Shown here piece by piece: positions 13,496-24,797 of a stretch of 64,000 nt of DNA. The stretch spans positions 1,985,001 to 2,049,000 of the forward strand of contig JAQPZY010001684.1 in assembly GCA_029931535.1 (NCBI GenBank). Direction: 5' to 3'. The DNA comes from Margaritifera margaritifera. Lineage: Eukaryota; Mollusca; Bivalvia; Unionida; Margaritiferidae. The stretch's first letter is position 1, and each line of letters starts with the position of its first letter. Made by a program: the position numbers and the translations under genes. The notes beneath the pieces are model-generated. The model was given only the letters and a program-made list of their open reading frames with translations, was not told the DNA's origin and searched no databases.

Positions 13496-13499
13496 TTTT

Positions 13500-14125
13500 C
13501 AATTTTCAGTGTTACAACAGCGTTTGAGAAAGGGAACTTAATATAAAAACACTCCAATAATGACACTGGACACCACGATAAATTGAGAATGGATAGCCAA
13601 AAAACAACATGGAGCTAACGAATAACAGTGGAAAGTACGGTAGGAGAATATTTCCTAACATTTTAATTTTTTTAGACACTAGAAAACGGAGCAAGCAGCT
13701 GAGAAAAGCACGGTGAACATGTAGTTTCATTTGATCCTTTTCATCAAAAGCTGAACAAAATATATAATGCAAAAATGTTTAATGAATAATAGATCACACG
13801 TTTTCCTTAAGATATGCGTCCTGCTGATTAATGTGGGATGGTATAACTAAAACAAGATTTCATATTTCGTCTAAAATATTGATGAACGCAATAATTTATT
13901 GCTTAGACGACAGTGGACATACATGTGTGATACCTCTGGCGCCTAACAGGAAAGGGATGAAATCTATTATAAGGCACTTTGTGGATACCCACAATAACCA
14001 CGTTTTCAAATATCTAAGAGCCATTATTGGACAATTTCATTTCCAAACAAATCGAAATGAAGAGGTTGTATCTCAAAAACTGTCTGAAAATGGAAGAAAT
14101 CACTGTGAAGAGCAAACATAAAATA
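13500..14125. other. No recognised gene
   Basis: Contains a 96-codon plus-strand ORF (13831-14121) with no family I recognise and no convincing splice sites. Immediately downstream the sequence passes into a minisatellite. Left as unassigned. Confidence 0.35.
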
Positions 14126-14505
14126 TTTATTAAGGGCCATAAGTCAAAGAAACGGGAGTTGAATATTTAGACAAGGTGCATATTTATTAAGGGGCCAAAA
14201 GTCAAAGAAACGGAAGTTTAATACCTAGACAAGGTACAAAAAAGTAAAAGAAACGGAAGTTGAATACTTAGACAAGGTGCATATTTATGAAGGATCAAGA
14301 AGTAAAAGAAACGGAAGTTTAATACTTAGACAAGGTGCATATTTATGAAGGGACAAAAGTCACAGAAACGGAAGTTGAATACTTAGACAAGGTGCATATT
14401 TATTAAGGGCCAAAAGTCAAAGAAACGGAAGGTGAATCCTTAGATAAGGTACACATTTATTAAGGGCCAAAAGTCAAAGAAACGGAAGTTAAATACTTAG
14501 ACATA
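14126..14505 (+). repeat. Minisatellite of about 61 bp, six to seven copies
   Basis: Units with gtcaaagaaacggaagttgaa, ttagacaaggtgca and atttattaagggcc follow each other with small indels. One internal copy is shortened (near 14225-14270). Confidence 0.88.
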
Positions 14506-14656
14506 CTATTTCTTATCGTTGGCAAAGACAAATATGTAGAATACTAAGCCGTACATGAAGCTGGAAATAGCATTTGTGTAAAGTCTGCGTTATTTCCAGA
14601 CGTATTGCACGCACTCGGATCAAAATACCTTCAAAAGCACACAGGTCGTTTTTATC

Positions 14657-14675
14657 CCCCCCCCCCCCCCCCCCA
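14657..14675 (+). repeat. Poly-C run
   Basis: An uninterrupted run of about 18 cytosines follows cgtttttatc. It is a simple homopolymer and likely length-unstable or sequencing-uncertain. Confidence 0.9.
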
Positions 14676-15189
14676 ATAAAAGAATTCTCCCGTAGCATGG
14701 TTTTCCAGCGAAACAACTTCGCAATATTTTGGAAGATAGACTATCAAACATTGTCCCATGGAACTATCAAATAGTTCAAAAGAGCGAGGCCATTTATGCA
14801 CGACATCTGTTAACGTATTCTAAACCAAACCGATGCAGCACTGGTAATGTCGCTTTTAAAATGTCCGTATTGTCACGATATACAAATAATATTTGTAGAA
14901 GGGTGTTTTTAATCGGATAGGAAAATTTGAATAAAGTTTTATTTATTTTTTATTGATTTATTTCAACATATAACTTACACTATCATTCCTATGTAAATAT
15001 ATTTATAACAGTAGTATAAGTCGGCGATATGAGGTGAAAGTAGCACTTGCAGGTCAATGGGATATTAGCATTATGACCTCAAAGTGCCACTTTTTGGAAA
15101 TGGGGGGGGGGGTCGGTCAAAGAAATATGAAAAAAGATGAGGTCAACGGGAAATGTAATGCTAAAACAACATCTACTGAGCAATACTCT

Positions 15190-15635
15190 TACCTACTGAC
15201 CATGATCCACATACTGACAGAACTTACACCTACTGACAAGCACCTACACTTACGGATCAGCACTTACAATCGCTAACCAGCACCCACACCTACTGACCAA
15301 TACGCCGTCTGACTGACCAGCACACACTCATTTACTGATCAACACCCACACATAACTAACCATTACCCTGTCTTACTGACCAGCACCAACACTTACTGAC
15401 TAGCACCCACGCATACTGACCAATACAATGCAATTGACCAACATCCACACCTAGTGACCAGCACATACACTTACTGACCATCCCCTACATCTATTGACCA
15501 ACACCCACGCCTACTAACAAATACACAGCGTTACTGACCAGCACCCACTCATGTACTGACCAGAACCAACATCTACTGACCAACACCTACTAACCAAGCC
15601 GCCGTTTTGACCGACCAGCACTTATACATACTGAC
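15190..15635 (+). repeat. About 18-bp satellite (left part), core CTGACCA
   Basis: Degenerate units built on tactgaccaacaccca or gcacccaca recur over about 450 bases. The same satellite resumes at 17899, so the two parts were one array before insertion of the element at 15636-17898. Confidence 0.88.
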
Positions 15636-16085
15636 CAGGGATCGCGCTGGGCATCGCCAATGTCGCAAATTGCGATTTTTTTTCCTGATTGGCGACAAAA
15701 TATACCATCTGGCGATTTTGCTGGCGACAATGTTTTTGGCTGTTAAAACTTGTATATACAATCTTGGGTTTGGAGTGGTGGAATTCTAAGGCACCATGAG
15801 AGGAAGCCGCAAACTTGGGTATACAATGCAATGGAATCTATCTATTGTTACATAAACAAATCCTTTGTTCATATTGACCGCTTATGCTGCCATCTGGCCT
15901 GAGAACTGTATGCGGTGATACACTCCAATAGTCATGATTCCGGACTAGCTACAATCGACCAAACGACCGCTAATCCTTTTTTTTTTTTTTTTGAAAAATG
16001 TACCAGAAAAAAAAAGTTTTGCTGAAACTTCAAAGAAAACTGATTACCTTTGAAGCCCCAATCGTTCTGTATAAATACGAAGTAA

Positions 16086-16385
16086 ATGAAAAATAAAATT
16101 CATTCTCAATCAGAACTATATACTGTAATGGGTAAACGTAAGCTGGACTTTTCGTGTTCATCATCTCATCCTAAGATTAAGTTAACAGAATTAACAGCAT
16201 TTGGATTTAGTGCATTTCTTGACAGTTGGAAATTTGGGCGTCCGTGGCTGAGATATGATAGAAAATTAAAACTGATGTTATGTGATATATGTATCAAGGC
16301 GCAAGTCGTCAATTCATTCACAACTGGTTGTGATATTTTGAAGAAGGAGTGTGTCACCAAACATGAATTCAGGCGGTGTAAGTAA
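16086..16385 (+). CDS. N-terminal zinc-finger exon of a hAT-type transposase (partial)
   Basis: The 99-residue frame has WLRYDRKLKLMLCDICIKA, then NSFTTGCDILKKECVTKHE. This is the Trp-, Cys- and His-bearing TTF/KRTC-type finger found at the N-terminus of many hAT transposases and of host proteins derived from them (ZNF862-like). A GTAAGT donor-like site sits at the end (ggtgtaagt near 16377), so it may have been a spliced first coding exon. The ORF could start at 16086 or at the second Met (16128). No matching catalytic or C-terminal exon lies downstream in this element. Confidence 0.65.
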   Translation: MKNKIHSQSELYTVMGKRKLDFSCSSSHPKIKLTELTAFGFSAFLDSWKFGRPWLRYDRKLKLMLCDICIKAQVVNSFTTGCDILKKECVTKHEFRRCK

Positions 16386-17285
16386 TAGAGTTACATCTGT
16401 TAATTTTGCACATTTATATTTATCTTTTGCCATCGATCCTGATGACGTTTCTTTAAAAAAAAAAAAAAAAAAAGTATGTGCATATTTGCACGATTTAAAT
16501 TCAGATGTCTTGATTTTGTTTGCACATAATTATGTGCATAATATTTTCGCCGAGATCTAGATTCTAAATTACCTTAAAGGAATGTATGATATCCCGACTG
16601 AAAATTTCAGAGGTTTTCTCAACAGTGATCTTCCCTAAATTACAATTACGTACTGTTTTTGAGGGAGAGGCGGTCGAAACATTTGCAACATTTGGAATTG
16701 CTACTATTACAGGAATAATTGCAAAACGGGGGCTGGATTTTGTGTGTGAAGGAGGGGGGGGGGTGCGTTTCATACTTTTCGGACAATCTTCAAGAATTTT
16801 ACATTCAAACTCTAGGTCCATCCCGATTGAATATTTCCAAGGTTACCGTTTATTATCATACATAAATTGATTTTACGCAAATGTATAAGGCTTTCTTGCC
16901 CTATAAGAGGTAAACTATTTTCAATAAATCCTATACACATAGGAGGCATACTCTCGATTTTCCGTGTGCTGATTATCCTTGTGTCAGTGCAGGCAAAAAA
17001 AAAAAAAAAGAAGAAAATATTATAAAGAAAACTAGTCTTGAACGGTAGTCTTTAGAAACTTTAGAAAACTATATTGAAATATGTACATAATAAGGCTTTG
17101 AGGCACACGACAGGATGTATCAATCACACCCGTGACCCTATGACACTGAAATATACACGGGTCTCGTCTAGCTAAGACAGGCAGCTTAACATTCAACTGT
17201 TCAGCCGACACAAGAAATTTACAAATAAATACCGAGTCTGTAATAAACTGGATACAGTGTATCATTTAATATGATAAAAAGTCGG

Positions 17286-17505
17286 TCAGTTTATACAACT
17301 GTTTAAAGACAATAAAAAGGTAAGGCGGTCAGAGATAAACAGACCTTTCAGAGATTTATTGAATTTGCTCACAATAGCTAGATTGATGTGTCATGTCAAT
17401 CCTTTGAGCACTGCTGAGGGAGAGCCCATTAGGCTAATTTGCATAGGTAAAGTACACTAAGTGGAACAACCCAATTTGTCTGAAGTTAAGTACATCAAAG
17501 AGAGA
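17286..17505 (+). repeat. About 220-bp segment shared with 37692-37905 (inverted)
   Basis: The stretch from gtcggtcagtttatac to tacatcaaagaga matches the reverse complement of 37692-37905 along its length with scattered differences. It is either an internal part of related hAT elements or an independent repeat carried by both. Confidence 0.8.
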
Positions 17506-17898
17506 AAATCTAATGAGAATTGGCACGTACGAATGTGAAAGAGACTTCGACTTTAAAACTGCATTCAGCAAGTGCGCAGCCATAAAATCACGACGCATAC
17601 TCATGTGACATTCGATTTTATTATTTTTATGAAACAACATTTAATAGTGCAAAACATTATAAATAAGCATACAAAACAGTCATGCAATGATTTATTCTGT
17701 AATATTGTGGTATTGTATTGTTTGCTGTCAATAAAGTAATAAATACTCCATCTTTTTCAAATTTTATTGCCTACTACATTAATAGACATGGAAAAATACT
17801 TACTCCTTGCTTGGCGACACTTTTTGAAAATTGGCAACAAAATATTGAGATTTGCGATTTTTTTGGCGACAACTTTTTTAAAGCCAGCACCATCCCTG

Positions 17899-18010
17899 AC
17901 TGACCATCATCCACACATACTGACCAACACACATTCTTACTCACCAGCATCCATCCATACTAACCAATACAGTGTTACTGACCAGCAATCACACCTACAA
18001 ACAGATGTGT
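17899..18010 (+). repeat. About 18-bp satellite (right part)
   Basis: Continuation of the CTGACCA satellite after the inserted element, with six or so units before it decays into unique sequence. Confidence 0.85.
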
Positions 18011-19479
18011 AAGGATAGGATGTAAAGTTATGTGGTAAAATAATGAGGATTAACACCTAATCTTAGACAGACAATCTATCACTAACACCATCCAACACAC
18101 ACCGTTTTACAAACCAAACAGAGGAAGTGAAGTCCCTTGGACAGAATGCTGCCTAGTGATAAGTGATAACAACTTTTATTCAGAATAAATGAGATCATAG
18201 ACCCATACATTCAGTACATCAATACAAAACAGCTATTATTTACAATTAGACATAGTTGTAATGACAGTAAGTCCTGATTACCACATACACATACACACAC
18301 ACACACATGAGCCTCCTATTAGTATCATATGTCAAAACGGTCTCTTATTTGAAAGGCATGAAAACAATATGCAGCCATCGTTTGATACACTGCTATGTAT
18401 TTGCTATGCAAATGTTTGTGAAATGCATATACACTATGAATAGAAATATTAAACTGTATCCTTAAAGCTTTATAAGCTGAACATTTTTCAATAAGGTGAA
18501 ATTCATCTTTTATTTCATAAATGCCATCTCATAGAGAGTATGTACAATATCTTTCTTCTTTTTTAAATATTATTTCTTTTCACCACTTCTATAGCCAGAC
18601 AATGACTAGAGCATCAAAGTTTGAGCATGCAACTTGAACTTTAAATGGCACATTAGTGATGAGGTATTTTTCTATATGCAGACCAGTTTTTATCTATTTG
18701 TACAAGAATAATTTACTACTCGGATTTACTTGGAATTGCCAATCCTGCAAGTTAATACAAATTAATCTATCTTTAAAAATTTGAAGAAACAGTTTTTCAT
18801 CTCCTACACCCTGCTGTAACCATACATGGCCAATCCCGAATTTAAACGAAACATTTCTCGCATGAAATGCCCAAGTGAACCTCTCTACTTCATCTAGTGA
18901 TTTCAACATTTTATAACATGCATTTGAATTACGATATTCATTCATACTGATTAGTTTTAGCCAATACTTTATACATCTTAGCATGTGAGAAATTACAAAT
19001 CACTGCAACCTAATTCTACTCATACAGCTGCCTAGTGGCTACATGCATGTATCCAAGATTTATACATAAAGTATTACCTCAGATTAAGTTGGCGGCGTTG
19101 GTAAATTTGAGTATATTGTACTGATGTTTTTCAAAATCCAAACCATCATCATCATTACCTGCAGCAATTACAACAGTGAGGACAAATACGATGGAAGCGG
19201 CTGTGGACTCTGATGAGGAAACGATTTAAGACAGTTGCAGCTGATGATAGAAGATCCATAATTTTTGTTGAATTTTTTTCAAAACAATGGCAGGGCCATC
19301 CATCTTTCTCAGAAAAGAGATTCCACTTAAACATTGCCAAATAAAAAAAGCATAAAAAAGTGTGTATAGTCATCTAATAATAATAGTAATAATAATAAAC
19401 AAATAAAGAATAATTTTATTTCACTCATGTTTAGTATATTCGCATAAATAAGAATAAGAATGAATGAAACAGGACTTTT
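18011..19479. other. Intergenic, no gene recognised
   Basis: AT-rich with a short CA microsatellite near 18285-18306 and an AAT/TAA-rich run near 19374-19400. No ORF has a recognisable domain. Confidence 0.45.
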
Positions 19480-22366
19480 TTCAGCCTCACCTAAATTCAG
19501 TATTAGTTTCAGAATTTTAGCACTACTTTTAGTCTCTGCCATATTTTCAATTTATTTCCTGATTTTTTTCAACCTCTGCTAAATTCCTTATTAGTTTCAG
19601 ATATTTGGTACATTTTTTTTAGACTTTTTCAGTCTTTACTAAATTCAGTATTAGTTTAGGAATTTTAGTATTCTGTATTAGTTCAAAATTTTAGTACTAC
19701 TATTAGTCCAAGCCAACATTTCTTTCATTTTTCTTCAAATTTTCATCCTAATGATTATTTCTGTATTAGTTTCAGAATTTTATTACAACTTTTAGTCAAA
19801 GCCAAAACATTTGCATTGTTTCATTTTTTTTCTTCTGTTTATGCTAAATTCATTTCATATTACTTTTAGTCTTGGCCATAATAAAAAAAACATCTGGATT
19901 TTTTTCCAGTCTACACTAATTTCCGAGTTAGTTTAGGAATTGTTTTATTAGTTGCAGTCATATTTTTAAAATTCTGGATTTTTTTCCAGTATGTGCTAAA
20001 TTCCATATTAGTTTCAGAATTTCAGTACAACTTTTAGTCTAACCCATAACTTTTAAGGTTTGTAAGCATTTTGTTTTGAGTCTTCCCTAAATTCTGCATT
20101 AGTTTAGGAATTTTAGTATTACTTTTAGTCTGGGCAATATTTAATTTTTTTCCTGACTTTTGCATTATTGCTATTAGTTTCTGAATATTGCTACTACCTT
20201 TGGTCTCTGGCATAATTTTTACATTTTTCTGGATTTTTCTCAGTCTCTGTGAAATTTCATATTAGTTCAGAATTTCAGTACTACTATTAGCCTAAGCCAT
20301 AACTTGTTCATTCTTTTCATGAAGTTTTTAGTGTCTGCTAAAGTCCTTGACAGTTTCAGAATTTTACTACTAGTTTAAGTATAAGCAATAACTTTAGTAT
20401 TTTTTCTGGCTTTGTTTGCAACTACCACTACAGTCCATATTTGTTTAAGAATTTAAGTTGTACTTTTAGTCTAGACCATATTTTTAATTTTTGAATTATT
20501 TTTTTTGTCTCCGCTAAATTCTGTGTTTCAAATGTTTAGTACTACTTTTAGTCATAGTCATAGTTTTTATGCAATCCTGGATTTTGTCAGCTTCTGCTAA
20601 ATTCCATATTAGTTTCAGGATTTGAGTACTACTTTTAGTCTAAGCCATCATTTTTCCAGTTTTTAGGATTTTTCCAGCCTCTAATAAATTCCATATTAGT
20701 TTCATAATTTAAATTCAACTTTTCTAAGTTGAAGGCACAACTTTTATGTCTTTCTGCATGTTTTTTCAGTCTTAATTTAATTCCATATTAGTGTAGGAAT
20801 TTTTTTTAAAATATAACTTTTGATGATTGCCAAATTTTAGCATTCTTTTCCAGACATTTATTTGGGCTTGGCCAAAGTCAGTGATAGTTTCTAAATTTTA
20901 CTATTACTTTTAGTCTTAGCCATAAGTTTTCGTTTTTCTGGATTTTTCTCATTCTCTGCTAAATTCCATATTAGCTTCATGATTTTAGTTCAACTTTTTG
21001 TCTAAGCCATAATTTTTCCATGTTTTAGGATTGTGTCAGTCTCCACTAAATCCATATTAGTTTAGGAATGTTAGTATTAGATTTAGTCTCGGCCCATTTT
21101 AATTTTTTTTAATGAATTTCTCCACTAAATTTCATATTGATTTTGGAATTTTACTACCATTTTCAGTCTCAGCCGTAATTTTTTTGTTTAACTGGATTTT
21201 TCTCAGTTTCTACTAAATTCAATGACAGTTTCAGAATTCGTTACTACATTTAGTCTAAGCGATAATTTTGATGTTTTTTTCTGAATTTTTTCAGCATCTG
21301 CTAAATTCCATATTAGTTTAGGAATTTAGTATTACCTTTAGTCTCTGCCATATTTTAAAATTTGTCTGGATTTTTTCAGTCTCCACTAAATTTTTTAATA
21401 GTTTAGGAATTTTAGTACTCTTTTTTGTATAAGCCATAATTTATACATTTGTTCCAGATTTTTTTCAGTTTCCGTTAAATTCTGTATTAGTTTCAACATT
21501 TTTTTACTACTTTTAGTCTCAGCCACAAATTTTAACATTTTTCCGAATTTTATATCAGTTGCTGCTTAATTCCATTCTAGTTTAGTTATTTCAGTATTAC
21601 ATTTAGTTTGCCACATTTTCAATTTTTTTCCCCTTATTTTGTTCAGTCTCCACTAAATTCCAATTTAGTTTAGGAATTTTAGTATACTTTAACTCTCTGC
21701 CATATTTTTTTTTTTTAAAAATTCAGGATTTGTTTTCAGCCACATTTTGTGTCATTTTTGGTATTTTAGATTTTAGGACTACTTTTAGTCAAAGCCATAA
21801 CTTTTAGATTTTCCCAGATTTTTCCAGTTTCTGCTAAAGTCTGTAACAGTTTCAGAATTGTAGGCCTACTTTTAGTACAAGTCATGATTTAGCCATTTTT
21901 TTCAGCCTCCACTAAATTCCATATTACTTTCAGAATTTTAGTACTACTTTTAGTCTCGGAGATAATATTTATGCATTTCTGGATTTCTGTCAGTCTAATT
22001 AATTCTGTATTTGTTTAGCAATTTTAGTATTTCTTTTAGTCTTTGATATATTTTTTTATTTTTTCCAGATTTTTTTCCCAATTTTGCTAAATACCATATT
22101 GGTTTCAGAATATCACTACTACTTTTAGTCTAAGCCATAGTTTTTACCTTTTTCCTTAGTAGTTATGGAATTTAGTACTACTTTTAGTCTAAGTCATAAT
22201 ATTTTGAATTTTTTCTGCATTTTTTTAGTCTCCGCTAATGTTCATGATGTTTTGGAATTTTACTACTACTTTTAGCCTAAAGCATAATTTTTACATCTTT
22301 TCAGGATTGTTTTCAGCCTCCGCTAATTTCTGTGTTAGTTTAAGAATCTTAGTACTACCTTTGGCC
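19480..22366 (+). repeat. Degenerate tandem array, unit about 89 bp, roughly 30 copies
   Basis: The whole stretch cycles through the same phrases: a variant of cagtctctgctaaattcc, then atattagtttcagaatttt, agtactacttttagtc, taagccataattttt and a T-rich run ending ggatttttt. Spacing is about 85-95 bases with heavy substitution and small indels. It is strongly T-rich and has no open reading frame. It ends abruptly at ggccaagtgaact. Confidence 0.9.
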
Positions 22367-23820
22367 AAGTGAACTAACAATCTTAAGAGTCTCGATGCCA
22401 TGAACACCAGAAAAATTATACTTATGTTTTGCCATTGACAGGTCTGACACAAATTTCAGATTTTTTATTTTTCAGGAAGACAAAAGTTTTAAGAGAGAAA
22501 ACCATGGTGGGCTTGTGTGTAAAAAAGCAAACAAAAGAGAAGACTGGTATTTAATAATATTTTATTTTGTTGCATCAAGGTATGTTTCAAATAGGCTGGC
22601 ATTTATTTGCAAATTTACAATCAAACAGCACAAAGATATACACATTGACCAAGAAGCTCAGTAATATTATTTTTACCATATATATACTTTTACTTGCAAT
22701 CTGACACTTTCCATCCAAACAAGAGTCATCTAGAGATGACATATTTCCCCGCTCTCCCGCTTATGTAAAGACTCCTACTGAAAGTACCTTATGGTCCAGC
22801 AGTCTCAATTTTATATATTACTTATACTAGTACCTTATGGTCCAACACTCTCAATTTTATACTGCTAATGCTACACTTTGTTTTGGTGGCAACATAAAAA
22901 ATATTGAATGTGGGAAATTCTAAGCATGAAAATGAAACTCTACCTTGAATGATTTCAGAATTATGCTCCAGAAATGAAAATGTTTATCAGCAGACAGACA
23001 TAGTGATAGATAAATCCTCTCTCCACTGTAATTACCTACAGGGGATATAAGATATGGAAGATAAACATTATTTTAGAATTAATGTCACAAAGTTTTCATT
23101 CTACATACAATGTAATGGCATTGCTTTCAGAGATGAATGAAGCATTGTGTTTCATTCTTTAAGACTGAACTCATTCCTCAACAGAGAACTTCCATATATT
23201 ATAATGCAGAAATACCAAATTGGGGCATACTTTATTACTTACACTTATAATTTAAAGCAAACACTACACCAGTTACAAGCTGACACAATAAAAGCTTGAT
23301 TTCCGACTGATACTGATAACTCATTTCCTGCTGAAGAAAATTTTTAGTGTACTTCATTTCAAATAAATTCTACATTTTCCAGAACAATGAAAAATGTTTC
23401 TATCTAGCTGCAAAATTAATTCTTTTGCTGTAAAACAGGCATTTGAAGAAGTTGTTAAAAGCAGTTTGCTTGAGTTGTGAAAATTGTAGTTACTAATTTT
23501 CTATCAGACATAGTCATCTGTGAAAATTGATGATTCCACCATTGATTATATTCCTCACAGACTGCATTAAAATGGAAGTCAGTAAATGCAAATAACGACT
23601 AGAACTGCAACATTAGACATGTACATTAAGGAAAGGTTTTCTAACCCTTATATACGAGCATCAGTTTAAGTCAAACATTAGATTAAAAACAATTGTACAA
23701 TGAAAAATTAACAATCCTTCAAAAAAGAGAAAGATAATGTTTAAATACTGGCTGTCTGTATCAAATCTTCAGAACATTATCATGTAAATTGAAAAGTCTG
23801 CATTGGCAAGGCAATGGAAA
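22367..23820. other. USP30 3' flank; includes a dispersed repeat at about 22725-23065
   Basis: A dispersed-repeat signature starts near 22725 (acaagagtcatctagagatgacatatttcccc) and ends with cagcagacagacatagtga and acctacaggggatataag near 23050. This is the usual head and tail of a common bivalve repeat. The rest is AT-rich without ORFs. Confidence 0.45.
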
Positions 23821-23821
23821 T

Positions 23822-23937
23822 AAAAGCCCCTAGTGGCCTGTTATTGCTCACCTCATCAATATGTGCAGATACCTCTTATGATGAAACTCGTATTAGATCT
23901 TGTTGATATGAGCTTACATACCAAATCTGATCAAACA

Positions 23938-23975
<38 letters not shown>

Positions 23976-24375
23976 CAGATCAGAAATAGCCTGTAGATTG
24001 GTAACATGCCTAGCCAATCAGATGCCAGGATGCCTCACATATATGGACAGATATTACTTATAATCAAACTCATCCATTATCTGAATTTCAACAGCATAAG
24101 ATGTACCAAGTTTGATCAAAATCTCATCAGAAATACAGAGTAATAATCTCAGTCAATCAGATGTCATAACACTTTATTGCATAGATGTCACTCATAATCA
24201 AACTCATGTGAACTCTTAATGATATGTATATAATCCAAGTTTGATCAAAATCTGTTCAGAAATACAACTTCCAGATTAGTAACAAGCACATTTTTTACAG
24301 ATGATGCAAGACAAATGAAGTGTAATAACATAAGTTCGCTTGGCCTTACAGCTTGGTACACTAAAAAAATGTTGC
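23822..24375 (+). repeat. Dispersed modular repeat, copy A
   Basis: Starts with gcccctagtggcctgttattgctcacct and ends with ttggccttacagcttggtacactaaaaaaa. In between, units of about 150 bases repeat (agccaatcagatg, aagtttgatcaaaatc, aatacaacttccagattagtaacaagc). An (AT)n microsatellite sits at 23940-23972. The same head, units and tail recur at 24910-25880. It runs into the USP30 3' untranslated region. Confidence 0.78.
24173..24178 (-). terminator. Candidate USP30 polyadenylation signal
   Basis: AATAAA on the minus strand about 230 bases beyond the USP30 stop. It lies inside a dispersed repeat and is only one of several possible signals. Confidence 0.2.
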
Positions 24376-24403
24376 TCATCCAAAGGTCAACAAGTATCAT
24401 TTT

Positions 24404-24797
24404 TCAAACAAGCCTCTCGTACATTAACATGTACACTTCTGAGGAGAGCACTTCTTCAAAGGACACCTTTTTCACAGATATATCCGATGTATGCAACCAT
24501 TTACAACTGAATTTTTCTTCTGGATCAAGACAAGGACTTCTTCTGTAGGCGATGAAGTGACCCGAAAACACATCCCCAATATGGGACACAACTGCTGTCA
24601 GTCTATAAGAATACTCTGCATTTGAAGGTTTTGGTAACACACCATTGTGATTTATATCAGACTGAGTGTTCTGTGTGAGAGACAGATGGGAGGACTGGAG
24701 AAACAAGCCACTGTTGGAGTATCTGGAGTCATAATTCAAGGCTCGGAGGAGATTCACTGGACCAGACACAGGGGAGGGAATATTTACAGTGGCTGAC
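24404..24797 (-). CDS. USP30: USP30 exon 8 (His box, C-terminus)
   Basis: 394 bases after aatatttcag; phase 2 in, TGA stop at 24404-24406. Encodes YRLTAVVSHIGDVFSGHF (His441), KWLHTSD (Ser465) and the terminal VYMLMYERLV. The protein ends about 20 residues sooner than human USP30, lacking its charged tail. Confidence 0.96.

Larger units (their letters stand above)
15636..17898 (+). mobile_element. hAT-like DNA transposon, internally deleted
   Basis: The element interrupts an 18-bp satellite and has matching ends: CAGGGATCGCGCTGG on the left and the complement of CAGGGATGGTGCTGG on the right. It is flanked on both sides by ACTGAC (15630-15635 and 17899-17904), a six-base duplication. Because the satellite itself contains this word the exact duplication length is uncertain. 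CAGGG ends are typical of hAT elements. A conserved zinc-finger-like ORF lies inside (next entry), but no catalytic core or dimerisation domain is present, so it is non-autonomous. Sequences reading gcgattttt and tggcgacaa lie just inside both ends. Confidence 0.82.

Noticed and set aside
14657..14675. Poly-C run as an assembly gap
   Set aside because: It is a homopolymer of called bases with unique flanks; its length may be unreliable but nothing shows a gap.
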